This document shows positions 1-5,825 of a DNA stretch of 10,636 nt, piece by piece. Made by a program: the position numbers and the translations under genes. The notes beneath the pieces are model-generated. The model saw only the letters and a program-made list of their open reading frames with translations. It searched no databases and was not told where the DNA came from. The stretch is from Holophagaceae bacterium. GTDB taxonomy: Bacteria; Acidobacteriota; Holophagae; Holophagales; Holophagaceae. The DNA lies in the NCBI GenBank assembly GCA_025353305.1, contig JANXQX010000223.1:1-10636 (forward strand), in the 5' to 3' direction. Numbering within the stretch: position 1 is the first letter of the stretch; each line of letters begins with the position of its first letter.

Positions 1-937
1 TCCCACCATCATCAACTATGACCGCACGAGCATCACTCCGAACCCCGCGGCTGAATCGGACTTCAACCATACACCGTCCAGCGTTGTGGGTGCCTACTTC
101 GAGCCCGTAGACCCCGATCTGAAAGGTGCCTACAACGATGAGTTCATCCTGGGCGCGGAAACCACGCTGAACAACCGATATGTCTTGGGCGCGAAATTCA
201 TCCGGCGCTATCTGGGCCGGGCCATCGAGGATGGCCTGGATGCTGCTCAAGGTGACTACTTCATCATGAACCCGGGACAGAGCCACGACGCCGGGGCCAG
301 GTTTCCGCAAGCCATCCGCGATTACAAGGGTGTGGAGCTGACGGCCCAGCGGAAATTCGCCGACAACTACACCTGGCAATTGAGCTACATCTGGAGCCAG
401 CTCGACGGCAACTACGAGGGCGCCTACCAGGGTGTCGGCGGCGCTGATGGCACCGGCCAGCTGGACCCGAACATCAACAGCGCCTTCGATCTTCCCGAGT
501 TCATCGTGAACAGCTACGGCCGCCTGAGCGGCGACCGGCAAGGTGAGTTCAAGGCCAACGGCTATTACGAATTCCCCTTCGGCTTGAGCATCGGGGCGAG
601 CCTGAGCTACCTGACGGGCACACCGGTGAACCGCCTGGGCTTTCACAACGGCTATGGCCGCTACGAGCTGTTCCTGGTCCCACGGGGAAGCGAGGGCCGT
701 ACGCCCAATGCGGCAAAGCTGGATATCAATCTGGCCTACGTCTGGAAATTCTCAGGGAAAAAACAGGTTCGTTTCATGCTCGATATCACCGACCTGCTGG
801 ATAGCCAGACCGCAACGTCACTGGATCAGCGCTACAACTTCCAGCAAGGTGATCCCCAGACCAATTCGAACTACCTTCGTGGGAATGCCTTCCAGGACCC
901 GCGCAGCGTCCGCCTGGGGGCGCGCTTCTCGTTCTAA
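1..937 (+). CDS. TonB-dependent outer-membrane receptor, Oar-like, C-terminal part (5' truncated by window edge)
   Basis: The frame is open from base 2, so this is the last 311 residues of a longer protein whose start lies left of the window. What is seen: alternating aromatic/polar strands typical of an outer-membrane beta-barrel, a barrel segment with the S-Y-L-T-G-T-P-V-N-R pattern seen near the end of Oar/CarboxypepD-reg type TonB receptors, and a final strand R-L-G-A-R-F-S-F that ends in the C-terminal Phe used by the BAM machinery. Family knowledge: these proteins use TonB energy to import ligands across the outer membrane, and large Oar-like versions are numerous in Acidobacteriota and Myxococcota. 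The plug and TonB box are outside the window, so the substrate cannot be inferred. The gene is followed at once by a strong terminator. An internal GTG near base 86 is not a credible start because the barrel homology continues upstream of it. Confidence 0.85.
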   Translation, partial: PTIINYDRTSITPNPAAESDFNHTPSSVVGAYFEPVDPDLKGAYNDEFILGAETTLNNRYVLGAKFIRRYLGRAIEDGLDAAQGDYFIMNPGQSHDAGARFPQAIRDYKGVELTAQRKFADNYTWQLSYIWSQLDGNYEGAYQGVGGADGTGQLDPNINSAFDLPEFIVNSYGRLSGDRQGEFKANGYYEFPFGLSIGASLSYLTGTPVNRLGFHNGYGRYELFLVPRGSEGRTPNAAKLDINLAYVWKFSGKKQVRFMLDITDLLDSQTATSLDQRYNFQQGDPQTNSNYLRGNAFQDPRSVRLGARFSF

Positions 938-955
938 GTATTCAGGGCTTTGCGG

Positions 956-985
956 AAAAGGCGGCCCCGGCGGGGCCGCTTTTTT
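956..985. terminator. Strong intrinsic terminator, probably bidirectional
   Basis: An 8-bp perfect G/C stem (961-968 gcggcccc pairing with 972-979 ggggccgc, loop ggc) is extended by an A-run at 956-959 pairing with a T-run at 980-985. It lies 18 bases after the receptor stop and 9 bases beyond the gatC stop on the other strand. Because A and T runs flank both sides, it can end transcription from both convergent genes. Confidence 0.85.
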
Positions 986-994
986 CAAAGGAAC

Positions 995-1285
995 TCAGCC
1001 CTGCAGAATCTTCGGCACCACGAAATGGCCTTTGTCGTGTTCTGGAGCATTGGCCAGGGCCTGGGCCTGGGTGAAGCACTCAACGATTTCATCCTCGCGG
1101 CGGGGCAGGATCAGTTGCAGGCCGTGGGTGGTGGGTTCCACATCATCCAAAGCCAGGGTATTCAGGCTTTCTGCATGGCTCAGCATCTGGGTCATGGCCA
1201 AGCGCATGGGTTCGATTTCGGCTTCGCTCAAGCGGAGGCTCGTCAGCCTGGCGCAGCGCAGCACGTCTTCGCGGGTGACTTCCAT
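995..1285 (-). CDS. gatC: Asp-tRNA(Asn)/Glu-tRNA(Gln) amidotransferase subunit C
   Basis: This 96-residue protein matches GatC in length and pattern. It has an N-terminal helix with the E-D-V-x-x-x-A-R-L-x-x-L-R-L-S arrangement, a middle D-D-V-E-P block near residues 47-51, an R-x-D/E block near 62-65, and the diagnostic C-terminal N-A-P-E-H ... F-V-V-P-K-I-L at 79-94. GatC is the small scaffold that wraps around GatA and holds it to GatB. GatCAB amidates misacylated Glu-tRNA(Gln) or Asp-tRNA(Asn) in the cytoplasm. The frame stays open far upstream (to about 2149), but an AGGAG ribosome site at 1291-1295, 5 bases before the ATG at 1285, and the family length fix this start. The gene stands alone: gatA and gatB are not in the window, the neighbour upstream is divergent, and the 3' end meets the shared terminator. 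It is therefore probably monocistronic. Confidence 0.93.
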   Translation of the reverse strand: MEVTREDVLRCARLTSLRLSEAEIEPMRLAMTQMLSHAESLNTLALDDVEPTTHGLQLILPRREDEIVECFTQAQALANAPEHDKGHFVVPKILQG

Positions 1286-1375
1286 GGACTCTCCTGCTAG
1301 CAGTAGACCCGAATCCGCGAACAGCTTCCACTCGCCTCTGCGATACGATGGAGAATTCGATTTAGAGGCCCCCTG
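1286..1375. promoter_or_regulatory. Divergent promoter region between gatC and the exported-protein gene
   Basis: These 90 bases separate two genes pointing away from each other, so promoters for both should lie here or in the gene starts. A weak -10-like TACGAT sits at 1344-1349 on the + strand, 26 bases before the ATG at 1376, without a convincing -35. A 10-bp palindrome CTGCTAGCAG at 1294-1303 abuts the gatC ribosome site. AGAGG at 1364-1368 is the ribosome site of the + strand gene. The exact promoter boxes are guesses. Confidence 0.4.
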
Positions 1376-3244
1376 ATGCTCCGACCGCTCCTGCTTTCCG
1401 CATCCCTGCTTGGCGCGCCGTGCCTGGCCCTGGTGGCTCAGGATGTGCCTGCTCCTCCGGCGGCGGAACCCGTGGTGGCCCTTCATGAAGCCGCCAAGGT
1501 TGATGCCCTGGGTGCCATGGCGTGGGTTCCGAAAGGGGCCAGCACCGTCATTCTCGTGAACCATCCTGCCCGCACTTTGGAAGCCATGGACCGCCTGGCC
1601 AAACGCATGAAACTGAAAGGCGCCGCGCTGATGCGGCAGACCCTGGTGGATGATTTCGGCGGCGAGCCCTTGATGGATCTGGAGACCAGCCTTGTGGAAT
1701 TCAGCTATCCGTTGCCGGGCGAGAAAAGCGAGGCGGCAAGCAAGACTGTCCAGTTGCGCATCATGCGGGCGCCTTCCATGAAGGACTTTTCGGCCCGGTT
1801 CAAGGCCAAGGCCGCCAAAGCCCCCGGGAACGGATTCCTGGAGGGCCAGGTCAAAGGAAAGCCAATGCTGGCGGCTTTCCGCAGTGGCTACGCCATCCTG
1901 GCGCCCAAGGCCAATCTGGCAGAGCTGAAGGCTGCCCTTGCCGAACGGGAGGTGTTCCCTTTGCCGCCCCAAGCCCAGTGCGCGTGGCTGCTGGATCAGG
2001 ACGTGGCCATGCTCTTTCCGGTCTCGGTGCTGGCGGAAACCAAAGCGGACTCCGCCATCAAAAAAGACGAGAAGAAAGATAATTTCCTGGCGCCGGTGGA
2101 CGCGCTGATGGAACAGGTGCGCAAGAATCCCACGGGCGAGGTAAGCCACATCGCGGTCGGCGCCAAGACCGAAGAGGGCGGCGGCATTTCCTTCGAAGCG
2201 CGTCTGGGCTTCATCGAAACCGGCCAGGCTGCCCAGGCGGTGGCGGGGTTGCAGGGTTCTCTCGCGGATGTGGTGGGCGCAGCCATGAAAGGCCTTCCTG
2301 CTTCGTCCTATTTGATCGCCATGACCGCGGCGCTGCCCGCAGGCTATGTGTCCTGGCTGAATTCAACGCTCGCCTCCCCGGGCGCGGCGGTCTCTGCCGA
2401 ACGGAAGGAACGTCTCGCCGTGATGAGCCGGACATTGCAGGGGATCAAATCTTTCGGGCTCGTGTGGGGCTTCGACGCCCAGAGCACAAAACCGGTTCAG
2501 GGGGCGGTCATGTCCCTGGAGGTGGATGATGCCGAGGCCAGTCTCAGAGCCCTGGAAGCCTACACCAAGCTCAAGCCCGAGAGCGGGGAGGCAATGACAT
2601 CGGAGCGCGGCGTTCACTTGGACCGGACCCTGCTCAAACTGGTCGTGCCTTCACCGAAACCCGAAGCGCCAAAGGATGGCGGAGAACCGAAAAAACCGCT
2701 GCTGGATGCGTCAGCCCTTTTCGGCAAAGAGCCGATTGCAACGCTGCTTTGGGCTTATGATCCGCACACGGTGCTGGTGGGTTTCGGCGATGCCTCCTCG
2801 GCATTCGCCGCGTCGCTTGAAGCCCTGGAGCATCCAGAAAAAAGCCTGGGGCGCCTGCCCGCTTTTGCGCTGACCCAGGACCTGCTCGGCAACGAGCAGC
2901 AGGGGCAGTTGTTTTTGAGTCTGCAGGACCTCATCGGCGCCGTGGGCCGGATGTTGCCCCTTCCCATCGAACTTTCCTCCAGCGCCAAGACTGCGCCGCC
3001 CCTGGGACTGGGCTTCGGCCTGGCTTCCTCTGGAATCACGCTTCGTGCCGTGGCTCCAGGTGAGACCGTGGAATTGGTTGGAACCATCCTCGACTCGGCT
3101 TTGAAGATGAGCCAGGGGCCCAAGACTGAAGCCAAGACCGAAACGAAAGCGGAAGAAACCACAGCTGAAGAAAAACTCGAAAAACCTGCGCCAAAAAAAG
3201 CGCCGGGGAAAAATAAGAAAACGGCGAAGAAAACGAATTCCTGA
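1376..3244 (+). CDS. Exported protein of unknown function, 622 residues, with charged Lys/Glu-rich C-terminal tail
   Basis: I do not recognise a named family. Residues 1-21 form a Sec signal peptide (Arg3, a Leu/Ala-rich core, likely cleavage L-V-A|Q-D). The mature part begins with a Pro/Ala-rich stretch, then a domain opening with W-V-P-K-G-A-S-T-V-I-L-V-N near residue 51 and proceeding as alternating strands and helices. There is no transmembrane helix, no catalytic motif and almost no cysteine. In outline it resembles bacterial proteins annotated as DUF3352 (a self-similar alpha/beta layout with P-x-x-x-x-x-V-x-V-N openings), but this is only an impression. The last ~42 residues (581-622) are low-complexity, first Lys/Glu/Thr, then Lys/Pro/Ala, ending strongly basic, and are probably disordered and polyanion-binding. 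Start: ATG with AGAGG 7 bases upstream; it also agrees with the signal peptide. The gene is divergent from gatC and convergent with tsaD across a 35-base gap. Likely location is the periplasm. Confidence 0.75.
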   Translation: MLRPLLLSASLLGAPCLALVAQDVPAPPAAEPVVALHEAAKVDALGAMAWVPKGASTVILVNHPARTLEAMDRLAKRMKLKGAALMRQTLVDDFGGEPLMDLETSLVEFSYPLPGEKSEAASKTVQLRIMRAPSMKDFSARFKAKAAKAPGNGFLEGQVKGKPMLAAFRSGYAILAPKANLAELKAALAEREVFPLPPQAQCAWLLDQDVAMLFPVSVLAETKADSAIKKDEKKDNFLAPVDALMEQVRKNPTGEVSHIAVGAKTEEGGGISFEARLGFIETGQAAQAVAGLQGSLADVVGAAMKGLPASSYLIAMTAALPAGYVSWLNSTLASPGAAVSAERKERLAVMSRTLQGIKSFGLVWGFDAQSTKPVQGAVMSLEVDDAEASLRALEAYTKLKPESGEAMTSERGVHLDRTLLKLVVPSPKPEAPKDGGEPKKPLLDASALFGKEPIATLLWAYDPHTVLVGFGDASSAFAASLEALEHPEKSLGRLPAFALTQDLLGNEQQGQLFLSLQDLIGAVGRMLPLPIELSSSAKTAPPLGLGFGLASSGITLRAVAPGETVELVGTILDSALKMSQGPKTEAKTETKAEETTAEEKLEKPAPKKAPGKNKKTAKKTNS

Positions 3245-3279
3245 TTCGGGCTATTCGCGGTTCCAGTTTTTTCTCCAGA

Positions 3280-4305
3280 TCAGCCTGGATTTAGCGCTAA
3301 ACCAGAATCAGCATTTTCCGCCCAGGGCTCTTCCACCGCCGGCAGCATGGCGCCAGCCGCGGCGATCATGGCGCCGTTGTCGGTGCAGAATCTGGGCTCG
3401 GGAATGGCCAGGCGCAGGCCCAACTCCTGCGCCAATTGTGATGCCTCAACCCGCAGCTTCGAGTTGCAGGCAACGCCCCCGGACAGGATGAAACCCTTGG
3501 CGCCGATGGTGTCCGCCCACTCCGGAATCGGCTTCAGCAGCCAGAGGGAAACGGCATCCTGCAGACTGCGGCAAAGGCCCTGGACCCGCGGATCATCAGC
3601 CCCCGCGCGGTCCAACCCCGGCTCGGCGGCGATGCGCAGTTTCATCGCAGTTTTGAGCCCCGAGAAACTCCAAGCGGCCTTGCCGTCGCGGAATTTTGGC
3701 GGCGTGAAAGGCGCAGCGCCCTTCAGTGCCTTTTGCGAGCAGGCATCCACCAGAGGGCCGCCGGGATAACCCAGGTTCAGCATCCGCGCGCCCTTGTCAA
3801 AGGCTTCGCCCGCGGCGTCGTCCCTGGTTTTCTGGAGCAGTTCCAGACTGGTCCAATCCTTCGCGCGATACAGATGCGTGTGCCCGCCGCTGACGAGCAG
3901 CACCAGGGCGGGGAATGGCAGGTCCGGCGCTCCGAACCGCGCCGCGTTGAGATGGCCCAGCAGATGGTGGATGCCCACCCACGGGATATTCATCCGCCAC
4001 GCCATGGCTTTGCTCGCGGAAAACGTCGTGAGCAGTGAGCCCACCAGTCCTGGCCCCTGGGTGACCGCGATTCGATTAATCTTCTCGAGGGGAATTCCCG
4101 CCTGCTCCAAAGCCTCGGCGATGGTGCCGCGAACCTGGAGCAGGTGTTCCCGCGCCGCCAGCTCTGGCACCACCCCGCCAAAAGGTCCATGCAACGCATC
4201 CTGGCTGCGCCGCACCAGGGACCGCAGCACCGGCCCCGGCGCAGTCTCCTCCACCACCGCCGCCGAGCAGTCGTCGCAGGAACTTTCAAGGCCGAGAATG
4301 AACAT
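3280..4305 (-). CDS. tsaD: tRNA N6-threonylcarbamoyladenosine (t6A37) synthase catalytic subunit
   Basis: TsaD (Kae1/YgjD family, ASKHA fold) transfers the threonylcarbamoyl group from threonylcarbamoyl-AMP to A37 of ANN-decoding tRNAs, working with TsaB and TsaE in the cytoplasm. The 341 residues match the usual length (about 337). Visible motifs: N-terminal I-L-G-L-E-S-S-C-D (3-11), F-G-G-V-V-P-E-L-A (42-50), T-Q-G-P-G-L-V-G (82-89), metal-binding H-L-L-G-H with His114 and His118, S-G-G-H-T (139-143), G-E-A-F-D-K (166-171), Y-P-G-G-P (180-184), F-S-G-L-K-T (214-219), S-G-G-V-A-C-N (275-281) and the metal-ligand Asp309 in C-T-D-N. One oddity is that the usual S-C-D-E-T motif reads S-C-D-D-C. 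The frame is open upstream to 4425, but the ATG at 4305 begins exactly at the family N-terminus. Its ribosome site is weak (AGGA about 11 bases upstream). tsaB and tsaE are not nearby. The gene is divergent from paralog 1, and its 5' end has a decayed duplicate at 5685-5784. Confidence 0.96.
   Translation of the reverse strand: MFILGLESSCDDCSAAVVEETAPGPVLRSLVRRSQDALHGPFGGVVPELAAREHLLQVRGTIAEALEQAGIPLEKINRIAVTQGPGLVGSLLTTFSASKAMAWRMNIPWVGIHHLLGHLNAARFGAPDLPFPALVLLVSGGHTHLYRAKDWTSLELLQKTRDDAAGEAFDKGARMLNLGYPGGPLVDACSQKALKGAAPFTPPKFRDGKAAWSFSGLKTAMKLRIAAEPGLDRAGADDPRVQGLCRSLQDAVSLWLLKPIPEWADTIGAKGFILSGGVACNSKLRVEASQLAQELGLRLAIPEPRFCTDNGAMIAAAGAMLPAVEEPWAENADSGLALNPG
3285..3305. repeat. Inverted repeat at the 3' end of tsaD
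   Basis: A perfect 12-base palindrome TTTAGCGCTAAA (3290-3301) is flanked by CTGG (3285-3288) and CCAG (3302-3305), giving a 10-bp stem interrupted by one bulged A. It lies inside the last codons of tsaD and downstream of the convergent gene ending at 3244. No T-run follows directly, so a terminator role for the + strand transcript is only a possibility. Confidence 0.3.
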
Positions 4306-4339
4306 GGTGATCTGTATCCTAACGTGTGCTGCCGTTCCT
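4207..4339 (+). repeat. Source copy of the duplicated tsaD 5' end and leader
   Basis: This stretch covers about the first 33 codons of tsaD plus 34 bases of the tsaD/paralog-1 intergenic region. It aligns to 5685-5816 in the same orientation. By hand count, about 82 of 107 gap-free positions match, including a 19-base identical run aggaactttcaaggccgag and a 12-base identical run ctgtatcctaac. One 1-base indel near the left end and a 3-base indel near the right end were seen. Confidence 0.88.
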
Positions 4340-4412
4340 AAAAACCAGCCTTTCCTGGCCATGGGAATCCCGGTACGATTGGTCGCCCTTAACGCTTCAT
4401 GAAGGAGCGGCC
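4306..4412. promoter_or_regulatory. Divergent promoter region between tsaD and paralog 1
   Basis: These 107 bases separate divergent genes and should hold both promoters. On the + strand a -10-like TACGAT lies at 4374-4379, 33 bases before the ATG of paralog 1, with a poor -35 candidate (TTTCCT, 4351-4356) 17 bases upstream. A ctgtatcctaac segment at 4312-4323 is kept unchanged in the decayed duplicate upstream of paralog 2; its reverse strand contains the AGGA that probably serves tsaD translation. Box assignments are tentative. Confidence 0.4.
4402..4407 (+). promoter_or_regulatory. Ribosome binding site of paralog 1
   Basis: AAGGAG sits 5 bases before the ATG at 4413 and selects this start over the in-frame upstream ATG at 4326, which would put 29 polar residues before the signal peptide. 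A five-codon ORF (M-K-E-R-P, 4399-4416) overlaps this site and ends in ATGA at the start codon. Confidence 0.75.
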
Positions 4413-5681
4413 ATGAACCTTCCATTTGTCCTTTGTCTTGCCATTCTTCCCACAGTCCTGCCGGCGCAGACGATGGTCATTTCCACGGCCTCCAAGGAAA
4501 CGGCCCCGGCAAGCTGGGAGACGCAACTGAAGAAAAACCTCCGGGGTACCTTGGTGGTTCAAGACGACCAAGATGGAACCTGGGGTTTGGCCTTCAACCA
4601 ACTCCGAACCCAAGAGCCGCTGCTTGAACTGAATCTGCCCCTCATCCAGCTCGGTCCTAAAAACCCGCTTACAACCATTGTCCGCGCGAAGGAAGGCTGG
4701 GATGAAAAGCCTCGCTGGGCGCTCTTCAATTCAGAAGGCCGGGCCTTGATCGTTGGCACTTCGATTCCATGGGCCGAGGCCCTGGCGGATTCCATTCGAG
4801 GGGCGGGCGTGAAGAGCCGCATTGAAGAATTGACTGAATTCCTTCGCCTGGACCCCGATCACCTGGATGGGCGAACGGCCCTCCTGGGCGAGTATGAAAG
4901 CCTGGCTGAGCGACGCATGGCCCCCCGCATCGAGTACCCCAAGGAAACGCCCCTTGCTGGTGCGTCTTCAACCGGGGAAGCAAGCCCGGAGCTAAAATCC
5001 CCGCTCTCCGACGAGGACGACCAACGCATCTGGGGAGCCTTCGCGGATACCTTGTTCAAGATCATCCAAAGCGGGGATTGGACGCGGGATGGGGGTTTCT
5101 GGGCGGGGAATCTTCAGTCCATGCCCAAATTCTCGCCCCTGGTGCAGGCGGCCGCGCGGCGCAGCCTGCCGGAAGTTGAGGCATCCTTGCGACGCAGCCC
5201 TTCGCACCATATGACCTGGGCCCTTTGGCTGCGCCTTTCGGAATACACAGGAGGCAGATCACTGCACGATTTCCTGCAGACCCTCACTCCCGTCCCGGGA
5301 TCAACCAGGGAATTTCCATCTTCCACCGTCGTATTGGCCTACGTTAAAGAGTGCCGGTCCACCAAGGATTGGTACAACCTCAAGGCCTTCATGGAGCCCC
5401 GCTGGGCTCAGAAGAATGAGAATCAGATTTCCGTCTTCGCCCAGAATGAGGCCGACAAGGATTTCGCAACCAAATACTGGTGGACCGAGAATGCCGAACC
5501 CCTGCTCGAGGCTTGTCTGCGCATGCGCGATATCGGTGCGGCTGATCGTGTGATGGCCGAAGCCATGGAGAGAATGAGGTCCAAATACATCGCGCGCCTG
5601 GGTTCAGAATTGGCGACCCGATGCGGCCAGCCCGGCGTTGCGGCCAGGTGGGCCGCCCTGACTCCGCCTGGTTCTAAATAA
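4413..5681 (+). CDS. Exported protein, paralog 1 of a three-gene tandem family, function unknown
   Basis: I do not recognise a named family for this 422-residue protein. Residues 1-18 are a short Sec signal peptide (hydrophobic core, likely cleavage L-P-A|Q-T). About 45-135 shows strand/helix alternation with a P-R-W-A-L-F-N-S-E-G-R turn (100-110), which lines up with a thioredoxin-like segment in the two downstream paralogs. There is no CxxC, so redox activity is unlikely. Next come a F-L-R-L-D-P-D-H-L-D-G block (143-153), a Pro/Ser/Glu-rich linker (about 165-202), and a helical C-terminal domain starting D-D-Q-R-I-W-G (202-208) and ending R-C-G-Q-P-G-V-A-A-R-W (403-413). It is the most divergent of the three, with weaker similarity in the N-terminal half and near the C-terminus. 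The start is fixed by the signal peptide and AAGGAG. It is divergent from tsaD, and the decayed tsaD copy begins 4 bases after its stop. Confidence 0.78.
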   Translation: MNLPFVLCLAILPTVLPAQTMVISTASKETAPASWETQLKKNLRGTLVVQDDQDGTWGLAFNQLRTQEPLLELNLPLIQLGPKNPLTTIVRAKEGWDEKPRWALFNSEGRALIVGTSIPWAEALADSIRGAGVKSRIEELTEFLRLDPDHLDGRTALLGEYESLAERRMAPRIEYPKETPLAGASSTGEASPELKSPLSDEDDQRIWGAFADTLFKIIQSGDWTRDGGFWAGNLQSMPKFSPLVQAAARRSLPEVEASLRRSPSHHMTWALWLRLSEYTGGRSLHDFLQTLTPVPGSTREFPSSTVVLAYVKECRSTKDWYNLKAFMEPRWAQKNENQISVFAQNEADKDFATKYWWTENAEPLLEACLRMRDIGAADRVMAEAMERMRSKYIARLGSELATRCGQPGVAARWAALTPPGSK

Positions 5682-5684
5682 CGT

Positions 5685-5784
5685 GCGCCTTCACCAAGGA
5701 TCGCAGCGCCGGCCCTGACGCAATCTTCTACACCGTCATCGCCGCGCCGTCGCTCTAGGAACTTTCAAGGCCGAGGATGAAGAT
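5685..5784 (-). pseudogene. tsaD: Decayed fragment of tsaD (first ~33 codons)
   Basis: Read on the - strand, this region translates in the tsaD frame as I-F-I-L-G-L-E-S-S-stop-S-D-G-A-A ... G-P-A-L-R-S-L-V-K, closely matching M-F-I-L-G-L-E-S-S-C-D-D ... G-P-V-L-R-S-L-V-R of the intact gene. The ATG has become ATC (5782-5784), and stops appear at codon 10 (TAG, 5755-5757) and codon 19 (TAG, 5728-5730). Several differences are silent (for example ATT/ATC). The rest of tsaD is absent: the fragment stops 4 bases after the paralog 1 stop codon. It is a non-coding remnant left by a tandem duplication whose unit was the 5' end of tsaD, the intergenic leader and the paralog gene. Confidence 0.85.
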
Positions 5785-5816
5785 ACGTACCTGTATCCTA
5801 ACCTCGTGCCGTTCTT
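5685..5816 (+). repeat. Duplicate copy of the tsaD 5' end and leader, forming the paralog 1-2 spacer
   Basis: This is the direct-repeat partner of 4207-4339. It fills nearly all of the 144-base gap between paralogs 1 and 2. After its right end only 9 bases remain before the paralog 2 ATG, against 73 in the source copy, so about 60 bases of leader, including the TACGAT box, are missing. A GGAG at 5817-5820 gives paralog 2 its own ribosome site 5 bases before the ATG. Confidence 0.85.
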
Positions 5817-5825
5817 GGAGAATTC

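Noticed and set aside
1286..2149. Long upstream open frame continuous with gatC on the - strand
   Set aside because: It lies antisense to the exported-protein gene, has no GatC-like content upstream of 1285, and a clear ribosome site plus family length place the gatC start at 1285. GC-rich coding DNA often leaves the opposite strand open.
3245..3292. Terminator between the convergent 622-residue protein gene and tsaD
   Set aside because: Only a 5-bp TCCAG/CTGGA stem (3274-3289) followed by three Ts was seen, and it overlaps the tsaD stop. This is too weak to call.
4306..4425. Upstream extension of tsaD by up to 40 residues
   Set aside because: The TsaD family begins at M-x-I-L-G-L-E, matching the ATG at 4305. 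The extension would overlap the paralog 1 leader and has no ribosome site.
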